This document shows positions 25,901 through 40,900 of a stretch of 64,000 nt of DNA, one piece after another. The position numbers and the translations under genes were made by a program. This stretch comes from Serripes groenlandicus. Its lineage: Eukaryota; Mollusca; Bivalvia; Cardiida; Cardiidae. The number at the start of each line of letters is the position of its first letter. Position 1 is the stretch's first letter. The stretch spans positions 56,117,015 to 56,181,014 of the forward strand of contig JASEVX010000007.1 in assembly GCA_031761405.1 (NCBI GenBank), in the 5' to 3' direction. The notes below the pieces were generated by a model, which worked only from the letters and a program-made list of their open reading frames with translations, was not told where the DNA came from and searched no databases.

Positions 25901-28900
25901 TGTACACTGTTAAATTATTACTTATACCTGTACTCTTTTAACTGATAATGGAAATGGGTACCAGTCTCAGTAAAAGCACAATGCATTAGCACACGAAATA
26001 TGTGTTTATACGCAAAAATAGTTTTGACAATGATCCAGTAGATCTATTTTTCAAATATGGACACTCCCAGTGTCCAATGATAAATATGTAAATATTCACA
26101 TAAACGTTTTCCTCATTGTTCCATAGAAGAACTTGCAGATTGTGTTAACAGAGCTATATATAAGGGTAAATTTTTTCTTGTTCTAAAAGCCGTATTTAAC
26201 TCTCAAACCATATGTTGAAGATACTCTACAGAACTGTCTCAGTGAGACGTTTCATTTGAGTATCCACAACACAGGGTTTGGTTGAGTAATAAGAGAGATA
26301 ATTGGGGGGGAAATGAGTAAGTTAACCCTTTCCCTCATATAGACGCTTTCTGACGCGTCTGCAGTAGACAGCTTTTTGAAAACATAGTAACAAAAGAAGA
26401 AATTGCTCAAAACAAGCAATTTCTCCTTTTGCCACAATGTTTCCCACTTTTAGTTATAGGTTATCCATTCAATTATAAAGATTTTATATTTTTTGACAAA
26501 ATATGTTGAAAGTCGTCTGCTGCAGAATTGTCGTATGACGGAATGGGTTAACTCCCCTTTATTTAGTTTTCTTTGTTAAAAATAAAATCCCAGCTAGCTA
26601 ACTATAAGCATCCACCACTTTTATCACAGGAAGAACAGTTGTATAAGTATCCAGTGACACAATATCCAGATGTTGATGAGATCACCAATGCTGTGGAACC
26701 ATTCCAAAGACTCTTCAGTATTGTTATGAAGTGGCAGAAAGCAGAGAAAAAGTAAGTTTACATGTGTATTGGGACAGTATCTGCATTTATCCCTTTCTCA
26801 CATTAAACAAATCAACAGCAGACCACTTTGAAAACATCGAGGCAAAAAAGGAAAATCTTCATATATGAAAGTTTAATTATTGAATATAGCTGATGACATT
26901 CTGGCAAAAGGAGACACTGCTCATTATAAGCAATTTCTCCCTTTGCCACAATGTTTTCTAAAACCGTCTTCGTGTGGGAAAGGGTTAATGTTTTATGTAT
27001 TGATCGACTCAAGATAACAATTCAACCATTACATGTCATTCAAAGAAATTGACTTTTTTTTAAAAAAAGAAATTGATTTCTAGACAATAGAAAGTGTCGT
27101 GAGAGATAGGAGGGAAAAATAAAAAGTTCTTTTGTAAATGATTAACCACAGAGATTTCAGTACTACATTAGGCTCCAAAATGGTAGTGCTAGTGATTCAG
27201 AGAAACTTTATGCGATCAAGGACTGAACAATTTAGGTGTTCAAATTTATCCATTTTGCAATGTGAGCAAATTAATCAATACTTCAAATCTGACCCCAAAT
27301 GATCTTTTGTTCCTTTTGTAATACGTATTCTTGCCTGGAATTAAAACTAAAAAAGTTAGAAATGAGAAAACATTATTTAACATTATCATCATTCTAGATG
27401 GATGGATGGTGCCTTTATGGACTTGGAGGCAGAAGCCATTGAAGGAGAAGTGGATGAATATTGGCGTGAAATCTACAAGATCCAAAAAACCTTTAACGTC
27501 AAGGTGAAAAAGATGCAGGCAGAAATAGACGAGATAAACAGAGACAGAAAGAAGAAGCGACGCTTGGCTGAGGATGATGGTACAGCTGGAGATATAGAAG
27601 CAGATGAAGTTCTTCACGCTCCTGCTGCAGTATCAGTGTGTAATACTGTACAGGACACCATGAATGATTTCAAGGTAACGTTTGTTATAGTGGTACTTGT
27701 AAATTACTTAGTAAATACTGTATTAGTTTCGAAATAATGAACCAAACAATGAAAGCCATCACAACAAAAAAATATCTGTAGACTGATGTTGGTCTATATA
27801 GAAAAAAACCTGATTTAATTGAACATTGCAGATCTGTAGTCAAAGAAAGACCTCTGCATGTTCAGAAACATTTCATTAGCCAAAGACTTCATTATTATAT
27901 CATTTTATTTAAATTTTCACAGAAATTTGATGCTATCCTGAACAACTTGTTCATTTTGACAATGTTATTTTGAAATTATTGATAATTGATTATCTTTTGT
28001 TACAGGAATTCATTCCAGTAATTGGAATCATGTGTAACCGTGGTATGCGACCCAGACATTGGGAGAGAATGTCCAGTATTGCTGGCTTTGACATGACTCC
28101 AGATTCCGGCAGCACTCTCAGAAAGGTTCTCAAATTGAACCTGGAACCATTCATGGAAGAGTTTGATGGTATCAGTGCTGCAGCTACCAAGGTACTTAAA
28201 ATGAATAATAATAATAGTAATAATGATAATTACTTTATTTTATGAGATTACACATTCAGTTTATCCCAATCTTCCATATAGGCCTCAGAGCTAGCAATAC
28301 ATTATATACACAATGTTTTACATTCACAAGAGACATAAATAATTCAAAATAAAAGCAAAAGCAAATTGGTTACAAAACATAAGATGACCCTTGTTGTCTA
28401 ATTTCCCAGTTGTAACTACTTCATATTTATACAAGATAAAGAAACAAATGTAAAGATTCATGATAATTTGAAAATTGATCAGCCATATTAGACATATTTC
28501 ATGTTAATGCTTCCGACCTAATTCTTTTTTACTCACAAACTGGTTTAAGTTTATCAACGTCCCTTTCCCACATACATCAAATTTGTAGCAGACAATTTTA
28601 AAATCACCTAGGCAAAATTTGGAAAATCTCCATAAATGAAAGTTCAATTATTGAAAAGGGATGAAGTCATAGTGACAAAAGTAGAAATTGCTTGTTTTGA
28701 ACAATTTCTCCATTTGTTATGTTTTCAAAAATCGTCTGCTGCAGAGGCGTCAGAAGGCGCCTGTATGTGGGGAAGGGATAATAGAGATATTGTAGGGCAC
28801 AGACTCTTTATTCCTACTTATCTCTTATATAAACCTCTGATAACAAGAGATGCCATTTTAGACGTTCAATGATATAAAATAAAGCGGTAATAAAATTTGT

Positions 28901-31900
28901 CCTACTGTATACAGACCTTAAATCCTTATTTATATACTCAAACCCTATGTTGTGGATACCCATAGAATCGTCTTCATCGAACAATTATTATTGAGTGCCC
29001 ACAATGAATAGTTTAGATGAGTTATAAGAGGTTTTGCATGGAAAACACCAATATAACCCTTTTCAGACTCTAGACCTTTGAGTACATGCATGTTACATTA
29101 TATGTTGCTATTTTAGGAACACTCCCTTGAGAAGGCAATGGTCAAGATGATGGAAGACTGGGATGCTATAGACTTCAATCTGACCGCCTACAGAGATTCC
29201 GGTATCTCTATTTTATCCTCTGTGGACGATATACAAACACAACTGGATGATCAGATTGTCAAAACACAGACAATGAGAGGTTCTCCATTCATCAAACCTT
29301 TTGAGAAGGAAATTAAGGTACATTTGTAATAGTCTTGTTTTAAACGCCCTTATTATGTTGTGGTGAAAGTATCTGTCTTGTATTCAAGCATGGACTTCAC
29401 AGTTTGCTTTTTTATTAGGGGGGTGGGGGGATATTCATGTCTTACAGATGTTATCTAGTTATAGGTGGATTTCCCACATACAAAAAGCTACAGCAGATAA
29501 TGTCGAAAATATTTCTCCGAAACATGGAACATTTCTCTAAATGACAGTATTATAGTTATCGAATAGAGTTGAAGACAGTGTGACAAAAGGAAAACATCCT
29601 TTTCTTACAGCGTTTTCAAAAGTCTTCTGCTGCAATGCATTTAAATGTGCCTTGCCAAAGGGCACTCTTCCATGACCACACTGTCACGACTGGGGATCAA
29701 ACCAGAAATGCCCGGTTCCAAATTCCCGATGCTAACCACTAGGCCACAGTGGATTCCTACATTTCGAACAGCCATGGATTTTTAATATCTGATAGAAACC
29801 TAGAATTGTAGCTCCCTTTGTTTCACCCCAGTATCCCTTTATGTGATGCCAACAATTGGGGTTTTCAACGAGACATCTTCTTTCTTTACCTGTCTGATAT
29901 ATGTTATAGTAGAACCCTTTTCTATATAGAAAATATCTGCAGCAGACAACTTTTAAAACAATTGGGTAAAACAAATTAATATCTCTAGAAATGAAAGTCA
30001 AGTTATTTAATAGAGTTAAAACTTTGTGGTAAATGGAGAAATTACTCAAAATGAGCAATTTGTCCTTATGCTTCAATGTTTCAGAAGTTGTCTGCTGCAA
30101 ATGTGTCAAAGCACATCTGCATGCTGAACAACTTTAAACCCTTTCCTACATACAGCAAATCTGCAGCAGACGACTTAAAACACATATAGGAAATTATCTC
30201 TAAATGAAAGTACTGTTAGTGGATAGAGTTGAAAACATAGTGACAAAAGGAGAAATTGCTCATTATGAGCAATTTCTCCTTTTGCCGCAATGTTTTCAAA
30301 AGTCGTAAGCTGCAGATGTATCAGAATGTGTCTACAAGTGGAAATGGGTTAACTTGTGTTTCTTTCTAGGTATGGGAAGAGAGATTGATCCGCATCCAGG
30401 ACACCATCGATGAGTGGTTGAAGGTTCAATCCCAGTGGCTCTACTTGGAGCCCATTTTCTCATCAGAGGACATCATGCAACAGATGCCTGAGGAAGGTCG
30501 TTTGTTCTTAATTGTTGACAGAAACTGGAAAGAAGTCATGAAAAATACTGTTAGGGATCCGAAGGTAGGGCTCTGTCTATTCTACTTACCATACATAGAT
30601 TCGTGATCGTTTTTAAAGCCTGACTCATCGCCATACTTCTCAAACAAACCACCAATTAATCGTTAGAAACTACCTGGTTAACTACCTGGTTTTCATGCAT
30701 CACATGGCTTTTAGTTTGTGATGCAGAAACCGTGTTCAGCAATCAAGTGTACCTGACAGAAAATATAGATTATTTAAATTGGCTAAAAGACTGCATCTTA
30801 TTTGCATATCAGATCTATGAATTACCTTTCTCTTAGGCAGATGACATTTTGACTCATTTGCAGCAAATATCTTTCAGTAACATTTAAAAAAATTAAAAAA
30901 ATCCCCTTTTTTTCTGATGTTTTGTACTTTGTTTTAAAGTCATACTTTTATTAGAGTTCCTATTAGGTTTATCATGCAATAACTATTTTCGGAAGCGTCA
31001 TGATTAAACCAGATAAAATGATATGTTTGACTTGTGATGCCCATTATATATTTAATCTCAGCATTATTTTTTAAATTTAGTTAATACATTGCTTGAACAA
31101 AAAATGTAATGTAGATGTTTTGGTTGAATTATTTGACCATCGACTAACAGTATTAGGAAATGTTTTACAGACTAACTCTGGATGCTCAGTAAGGAGAGAA
31201 TGAGTGTCTTTTATAAACGGAATGTTCCCTTATCACTCACATTTACCAAACCTTTCATTTTGGGTGATTTGTATCAAGAGCATTATCTTCCAATAATCAT
31301 TTTATGTGGGTGATTTGAATTTGTAGTCGCATCAACATGGTTAAATGAAACAGTTGGTTGGAGTTATCTCTAAATTTGAGAGAGGAAAAAGATCCGTAGA
31401 ATATCGACACTTATGGTGTAGCTGTAAAAAAAAGTTACAATTATAGCTTTTATCTATTCACAAAGATTTTGATCACATTTTGTTTCAAATGTTGTTGTTG
31501 ACATCATTTTATGTCATGTTATTTTCTATGATATTAGGTTATGCCTTTAGCAGGGGTAAATATCTGCAAACTGATCCGTATGATGCATTTATGTATTATG
31601 TTGTTTTAATATTTGTACACAAAAACTGAATATGGTTTAATTTGATATCGAAAAAAAAGGAAGGAGTATATCCAAATATTAACAAAAACATCTTCATGTT
31701 AAAAGAAAACATAATCTGATATTGTTTGATAGATAAGTTCTGATAATGAATTAACCCTTTCCCAGATATAAACACTTTCTGAAGCATCTGCAGCAGACGA
31801 CATTTTAAAACATCGTGGTAAAAGAAGAAATTGCTTATAATGAGCAATTCCTCATGTTGTCACAATGTTTTCAACTTTTTTCAATGGTTATATGTTCATA

Positions 31901-34900
31901 TTAATAAGTTTTCCACATTTTTGCTTAGGTATTTTTAAAGTCGTTTGCTGCATGTTTGGTGTATGTGGGAAAAGGTTAAAATAAACATGAAATGTATTGT
32001 GTGAAGAATTAAATGACCTGATCTTAAGTATGAATGAAGAATATGTGTTTGCATGCCCACTGTAAACAGTGTTATTGTACAGTAAGCTATACTATTGTGT
32101 TTGATGGTACAATGTGTTTCCATTTATATGACCCATACCTAGCAATTTTTGGGCTCTCACTGCATCTGTGTACAGTGAAGACTCAAGTGAGTCAGTGCAT
32201 ATGCACAGTTTCATCTGAGTCTTCACTGTTTTCCTATATGTTATAGAGATCTAAATGCACTGTCTTAGAAAGAGCTAGAAGTGTAGCAGCCCAACTTATT
32301 ATATACCAATGTAACTAATGATACCTAATCTGAGAAGTCAAGGAGACCCCAAAGCAATTAACTCATTTGTGATTCAAATTTGAGATTGTTGCAAAATTTG
32401 CTAATGTAATCAAATTAATTTTGATGTACATGTACTTTTAAAATAATTATTTAGTTTTGGTTTTAGATAAATATGAATAATTAGTTTTATGTTTTTCAAT
32501 CATAAAATATTATTGCAATATTTTTGCAGTTTTCTGATTTTTTCCTTTATAGTAAATAATTAAACTATTCATCATTTTCATGAAGGCTTTAGTTGATGAT
32601 TTGCCATTAAAACCATTTACAAATATTAATCATGCTTTCAGGTACTGAATGCAACAAGCATGACAGGACTTCTTGAGAAGCTACAAGACAGCAATGGTCT
32701 GCTAGACAAGATCATGAAAGGTTTGAATGCCTACCTAGAGAAGAAACGTGTGTTCTTCCCTCGATTCTTCTTCCTCTCCAACGACGAAATGCTTGAAATT
32801 CTGTCTGAAACAAAAGATCCTCTACGTGTGCAGCCTCATCTGAAGAAGTGTTTTGAAGGTATTGCTAAACTGGAATTTGACAAAAACTTGGACATTCACG
32901 CCATGTTCAGTAGTGAAGGTGAGAGAGTCAAGATGGCAACAGTGATATCCACATCGGAGGCTAGAGGTGCTGTGGAGAAGTGGCTGCTACAGGTGCAGGA
33001 TGTGATGTTGGTATCGGTGAGGGAGGTTGTTAAAACAGCTCATGAGGTGAGGATTATTTTGTTACTAAATCAGGTATTTTAGAGTTGCATACTGTGTAAA
33101 CATTTGGAGGAAAATTGGAGGTAAAATTCTCTTTTCACAACATAGTTTAAAAATCGTTTTGGGAAAGGGAAATTTCTTTCTTTAAGCAATTTCTCCTTTT
33201 TCAACATTGTTTTCAAGATCACCTGCTGCAGCATTTGTCTGTGACAGGGACAAGATTGAAAGGTAAACTTTTCTGATAATTCTTTTGTTAGTTAGATGGC
33301 TTCTCATGAGAATTGATTGTCTTGGTAGTTAAAATTCACTTATGACTTCAACCCTTTGCAACATACAACGAATCTGCAGCTGACAACTTGTATGAAATCA
33401 AGGCAAAGCTTAAGAAACTCTCTATAATGAAAGAACAATTATTGAATTAAATTGAAAACATTGTTGCAAAAGTTGTCTGCTGCAGAGGCGACAGAAAGCA
33501 TCTGTATGTGGGAAGTGGTTAACTTATTGTTTGAGATGAATGTCTGTAGACATTTCTTTCCTGATATTCTTTTTGATGGCTTTAAGTGACTTCTTCATAT
33601 GCTTAGCTGGATGAATTTTTGTAATTGATGGTAAGGAAGTCTTGTGTACAATTGTATATGTGAGAAAAACATGTCAAAATGGTATCATCATATATTAATG
33701 TAATTCTATGCATTTTATGAACTGTATTAGTTGTTTTGAAGGCATACACTGGTTGGGAGCCATTTGTAAGATCAGCAGTAATCCCAAGTCCTAAAAACTC
33801 CTTTCACAATGTCATGTAATCATCAAATATGTGTATACCCTTACAACCTTTAAAGAAAACATCAGTCCATACATTAGATGTGAACAAAAAGATAATTAAT
33901 GTATCTTAACCCAATGATGAATTCTGACTCATCTGCAGCAGATGACTTTTGAAAACATCGTGACAAAAGGAGAAAATTGTTCAAAACAAGCAATTTCTCC
34001 TTTTGCGTGTTTTCGACTTTTTTCAGTAAATATACCCTCATTTATAGGGATTTTTCTATATTTTTGCCCGCATGTTACCAAAGTCGTCTGCTGCAGATTT
34101 GTTGTTATGTAATTAGGTATTGTAAATTTTACTGAAAACCTAAAATTCCTTAGTGTTTTAAAAAATTTACATTTAAAAACAAGAGTCAGGGAAATATGAT
34201 GTCTCCTGGATTTGATCATGAGATTAATTAAACCTCCTGCCAACAAAGTTGAGGGTGTTAACTTGTTTCACCATGTCTGTCTGTCCTTCTGTAGACAAAC
34301 TGTTTCTGGCCATTCATGTTTCAAGCTAGGAACCGCCTCTGTAGATTATCCGCCTCGTGTCCGGTAGGTCGCTAGTTCAATCCCCTTGCAGGTATTACCA
34401 AAAACGTTAGGAATGGTAATAATGTCTGCTCTCATTGGCGCTCATGGTTGCGGGGTTAGTATTACGACCGACTTGCTTGTGTCAGGATAAGTAGTACTGG
34501 TAACCCAGGAAACGCCGTGATATAACTGAAAATATGTTGAAAGCAGAGTAAAACACCATACAATCAATCAATCAATTTAAGCTAGGAAGATAATGCTTCA
34601 CACATGTATTGAGCAAATGTTGGACCAGTTCATCAAAGGTCAAAGTCACAATGAAACAGTCATTCAAACTAGGATGATGAAACTTTTCACATGTATTGAC
34701 CATAATAATAGATATAAGGTCAAAGGTAAAGATCACATTTTACTTTTGTGGGTGTGGTATTTTTTCCCATAGAACCGTTCTCGTTTGTGTTTTTATAATT
34801 TTAAGGAATTGATAACCATGCAATTTCAGTATTACAACAAACTAAATTTTCTACTATTTCAATGAAAAGCAAGATCATGTTCTTTTCTTTTTCTAAAATT

Positions 34901-37900
34901 AAAAAACATTTAATTTGTAGAGAGGAATGGAAAGCCTAGAATAAATAAATATTTTAAAATAGATTTTTTGAAATGGCGAAAATTTCATGTAAAGAGCAAT
35001 TCCTCTTCACAAATGATTTCAAAGGTTGTCTACTGCAAAGTTGCATGTACAGGAAATGATTATACATAGAAAAAAAACATACAAGTTTTTTACAATATTA
35101 ATGAAAATATAACTTTTGGACAACGCCAGATATGGAGAGGGGTAAAGTGACAAGAGCAATGTGTTCTTTATTAATGACTGACTTTTGTCTGATCATGTAG
35201 CCACTTTTTTGTTGAACAGTGTTGTTTATTTATGATCTAATTGGCATTCCCATACTTACAGCTGTCAAATGAACACGGCATCATTTATTTTATCTTCCAT
35301 GCTTTTTGCACATATCAAATGCATTTCTACAATTCTTTCAAAGTTTCTGGCACTTTTGTAAATATTTTAAGAGACAAACACTATGGTATGAATATGTAAT
35401 ATATAAATTTTAAGTTTGAATCCTTTTCCCTCTTACAACGGCAATTTGACGCTTTCCCAGCAGACTACTTTTGAAAAAATTAACAAGCAATTTCACATGT
35501 GGCTACAATGTTTTCAACTCTACTCAATGACTGTTTACTTTCATATTTATAGAGAATTTCAATATTTTTTCTTCATGTTCTCTAAGTCGTCTGCTGCAAA
35601 TTTGTTGTATGTGGGAAAGGGTTAATGAATTAACCCTTTCCCTCATACGACAATTCTGCAGCAGACGACTTTGAACGTAATTTGTCAGAACATAGAAAAT
35701 CTCTATAATTGAATGGATAACCTATGACAAAAAGTGGAAAACATTGTGGCAAAAGGAGAAATTGCATGTTTTGTGCAATTTCTTCTTTTGTCATTATGTT
35801 TTCAAAAAGCCGTCTGCTGCAGAGGCGTCAGAAAGCGTCTATATAAGGGAAAGGGTTAAGATCTGCAGGAGTATTCCAAGAAAAGCAGAAATTGTTTTCG
35901 CAGTTCCTCATTAACTTTTAATTTGTTAGGTGAGTGAAGTTGAACTAATGATGCTAAATTAGTGTTTATTTCTTATCACATATACACCATCTACTATAGT
36001 AATCTGCTAAAGTTTAAAGACACATATTTTTTATTGCCAGCCTTTGTTTTTCAGAAACGAAAATGATTAAAATCATAAATAACCTTTCACTCGATGCATG
36101 GATATAAAATATGCAAGCTAAGAACTTCATGGTCCCAACGTATCCCCTCTCCTGGTGCATATACAAATAGTGACCCTTTCTCACCTGCAGATGCATTTTG
36201 ACGCAATAGCAGCAGAAGACTTTTGAAAACATTGTGGCCAAAGGTGAAATTGCTCATGATGAACAATTTCTCCTTTGGCCACAATGTTTTCAACTTTATT
36301 TAACAATTATCTTTTATGGAGATTTTCAGGTTTTTGCCACTATGTTTTCAAAGATGTCTGCTGCAGATGTGTTGTATGTGGAAAAGGGTTAAATGTGGTT
36401 GTTTGTTCTGTTGACCATGTTATACAGAATTATATTTTTCTTCTTTCACTTTTTTGTCCCTTTACCAATTCATTTTCATTTATATATGTATATTATAGAG
36501 AGCTCTAGAAAAGATGAGTATTTCAAATTCCAAAACCCTTATATGATACTCAAATCCTACTTTGTAGGTACTCTTCTTTCGAGTACCAACAACATATGGT
36601 TTGGTTGTACCATAAGAGAAATATACTGGTAGGCTGGAAAAGACCAGTTTACCACCCCTTATCTAGACCTCTGTTATATTTGATGGTTTCATCATATGGG
36701 CCAAGCTGCACAAAAACCACCCTAAGGGACTTTGTGACTTGCAAAGATCCAGTTCAGCTTGGGCCAAAGTGCAGTCTAATCAGGATCTTCATTATTTGCT
36801 GTTTAGTCATAAAGAGCAGACTTTACAAGGATGCCATTTGATTTTCATTGCCATTAACTTCAAAACCATGAAGGTCAATTTTGATGTGACTTGGCTCTGA
36901 TATTTGAGTCACGTCATGGTAATTTGGGCTCTTATTGACTCTCCAATTTAATTTGTTTAACATTTGATTTGAATTAGATTTTTCGGTCAGAATATGCTAT
37001 ATAATATTAACACTTTCCCACATACAACAAATCTGCTGCAGACAGCTTTGAAAACATTTTGTCAAAAACAAGGAAAAGCTCTATAAATATGGGTATAATT
37101 ACTGAAAAAAGTTGAAAACATTGTGGCAAAAGATGAAATTGCTCGTCTTGAGCAATTTCTACTTTTGATACAATGTTTTCAAAAGTCGTCTGCTGCAGAG
37201 GCATCAGAAAGTGTCTGTATGTTGGTAAGGGTTAAGGCTGAAAGTGAAGTTTGCACTGTTAGCAGATGTACATATTGTATTAATCCTTTCCCAAATACAC
37301 CAAATCTGTTGCAGACGAAAAGGAAAGCATATAGGCAAAACTGTGAACAAGCATGATTATTGAAAAGATTTGAAAATATTGTGGCAAAAGGAGAACTTGC
37401 TCATTATGAGCAATTTCCTGGTTTGCCACTATGTTTTTTCAAATGCCAGCTGCTACAAAGATGTTAGAAAGTGTATGTATGCAGGAAAGGATAAAGACCC
37501 CAAAACGTTGGATGCTGATCATGTATATCAGTATGTGGTGTTAAATATATATGTTTAATTTTTGTTCTGAAATTGCTTTATTGAAGATCAAGTCATTGTT
37601 ATTTTGCATAAATTTCTAATGTACTTTAAAAGAATTGACCATTATTAGTGCAAATGATCTTAACATATTAGGATTTGATTATATCAAGATTTTTATAACC
37701 AAAATATGAATGATTCAAAAGCTTAAGAATGAGACTTTAATCATTATGATTAAACAATTAAAGGGGTCTAGCAATTAATTCTATTGAACCATGAAGTTAA
37801 TTCAATCACGAATGTACTACTTCTTTTTAAAGATTGTTAGCAATCAGAAAATTGAACATTCACAGGAAAAAGAACTTTCAGATATTTTGGGCTTGAGCTG

Positions 37901-40900
37901 ATCCAAATCAGCCTGTGCAATTGCTTAGTCTTATCAGGATCTGCAATGTTCCCCAAAAAGTTAATGACCGTGATTAGAGTATCTTTTAGTCTAGAGTCAA
38001 AACGCTGACCAGAAATGTATTGACTGATCTTGAACCTTTCCTGAATACAACTAATCTATATCAGACGTCTTTGAAGGCATATAGTCAAAATTAGTCAAAA
38101 TATTGAAACTCTATAAGTGAAAGAACAATTATTGAATGAAGTTGAAAATATTGTGTCAAAAGGTGTAAGTGCTCATTATCAACAATTTTTGTTTTTTCCA
38201 CAGTGTTTTCAAAAGTCTCCTGTACATTGTATAATGTTCCAGAAAGCGTCGCTATGAGGTAAAGGGTTTAACTACAAAATGGTCAGATATCTAATTTTCC
38301 TATGTTGAGACCAATATAATAGTTTTAACATGTAATACATGTTTGTCCATCTTACTTACAGGCCTACGCTGTTGAACCAAGAACTAACTGGGTAATTGAC
38401 TGGCCAGGTCAGGTCGTACTGTGCGCCTCACAGGCATATTGGACACGGGAGGTACATGAAGCCATTCGGGGCGGTCCCCAGGGTCTCAGAGACTACTGGG
38501 ATAAACTATGCAAACAGCTTGGCGATGTCGTAGAATTGGTGAGAGGTAAATTGACGAAACAGGCTCGTACTACCCTCGGTTCTTTGGTCGTCATTGATGT
38601 CCATGCTAGGGATGCTGTCCTGGAAATGGCTGACAAAGGTTCGTGATGTTCAAGTATTTTGAAATTTTATGGCTGATTACATTTTTTCTCTTTCCCAAGA
38701 ACACATCTGCAGCAGAAAAAATGTGTCTACATGTATAATAGGGTTAAAAATTAAAATAATAAATTGCCTTTAACCCTTTCCCTCATATAGACGCTTTCTG
38801 ACGCCTCTGCAGCAGATGGCTTTTTGAAAATATAGTGACAAAAGAAGAAATTGCACAAAACGTGCAATTTCTCCTTTTGCCACAATGTTTTCCACTTTTT
38901 GTCATAGGTTATCCATTCAATTATAGAGATTTTCTATTTTTGGACTGAATATGTTCAAAGTCGTCTGCTGCAGAATTGTCCTATGAGGGAAAGGGTTAAC
39001 ATTGAAACAGACAACTTTTGGTAAGAGCTCTAGTTAAGGAGCTTTTTTCACGTTCTAAAATCCTTATTTGACATTCAAACCCTACGATACTGGAACTCAA
39101 AAGAATCGTCTCAGTGAGACAATATTTTGAGTCCCCACAACATAGGATTTTGTTGAGTTATAAAAGAAATGTTGTGTTGGGGGAAAAGACCTGTTCTTAT
39201 CTAGTCCTCTGTTTAGGTGCACATGTAAACAGAGGGGAGGGAGGTGACTGTTGAAAACTTTATCCTAAAGTGGGAAATTAATTTAAAGGGTTGATATATT
39301 TTTTTTTTTCACTTAAGTTTTCTAGTTTGTATTTATTTAGAGTTCAATATGTAAGACTTTATACTCTTCTTTTTCCTTAAGATGTTTTTACCTGGGCTAT
39401 TGGTTAAGCTCTAATCAACTTTAACTTGTGTTTTTACAGGAGTTGCAAATGAAAATGACTTCGGCTGGCTAGCCCATTTGCGTTACTACTGGGAGGACGA
39501 AAACATGATTGTCAAAATTACAAATGCAACCGTCAAATATTCGTATGAATATCTCGGCAATACGTCCCGTCTTGTCATCACCCCACTCACAGACAGATGT
39601 TATCGAACTCTTGTCGGAGCTTTCCACTTAAACTTGAACGGAGCCCCAGAGGGTCCAGCAGGAACGGGTAAAACGGAGACGGTCAAGGATTTGGCTAAAG
39701 CTTTAGCTGTACAGTGTGTCGTGTTCAACTGTTCAGATGGGCTGGATTACATTGCTATGGGCAAGGTAGGTCTATCTATTAACAGTTTCCCTCATATAGA
39801 CGCTTTCTGACGCCTCTGCAGCAGACAGCTTTTTGAAAACATAGTGACAAAAGAAGAAATTGCTCAAAACGAGCAATTTCTCCTTTTGACACAATGTTTA
39901 CCACTTTTCATCATAGGTTATCCATTCAATTATAGAGATTTTCTATGTTTTGACAAAATGTGTTCAACGTCGTCTGCTGCAGAATTGTTGAATGAGGGAA
40001 ACGGTTAACCTTTTCCCTCATACATCAGATATGCAGCAGGCAGACAACCATTAAAACATATTGGGATGATTATGTGAGATCTCTGCAAATGAAAGCATTA
40101 TAATTGAAAAATGTTGAAAATATTGTGGGAAAAAAAAAGAAATTGCTCATTATGAACAATTTCTCCTGTTTTCAAAAGTTGTCTGCTACAGAGACGTCAG
40201 AAAGGGTATGTATGTAGGAAAGTGAAATGTATGTTTTTGTGTACTATTTTCAGTACAACATTTGTATAGAAAGTATAATAATAGTCTTGTTGAAAGACCT
40301 CCAGTACATGAAAATTATATATGGATTTAATTTACTTTTCAGTTTTTCAAAGGATTAGCATCAGCTGGTGCTTGGGCATGTTTTGATGAATTCAACAGGA
40401 TTGATCTTGAAGTATTGTCTGTCATTGCTCAACAGGTATGAGATTCTTTTTTTATGATTTTTACCATTAACCCTTTCCCACCTATAGACACATTTTGGCG
40501 CATCTGCAGACTTTTGAAAACATCGTGACAAAAGGAGAAACTGCTCAAAACAAGCAATTTCTCCTTTTGCCACAATTTTTTCAACTTTATTTTGATAAGT
40601 ATACCTTCATTTCTACAGATTTTCTAGATCTTGAGTAAATGTTTTCAAAGTCTTCTGCTGCAGATTTAATGAATGTAGAAAAGGGTTAACTCGTTACCAC
40701 ATGCAGATGATTTATCTGCTGCGGATAACTTTTTAAAACATTGTAACAAAAAGAGAAATGGCTCATAATGAGCATTTATATAGACTTTTCTTTCATATGT
40801 TTGCTCTGATAGTCTTAATGTAGTCTGCTGCAGATTTGTTCAATGTGGAAAATGTTAAGAAGATTTTGATCTGCCTTTGTTGGTTTGACCATTGGTAGAA

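Noticed and set aside
29649..29755. Minus-strand tRNA gene
   Set aside because: A and B boxes and partial arm pairing are present, but no convincing anticodon arm or mature 3' end; it is better explained as a SINE head.
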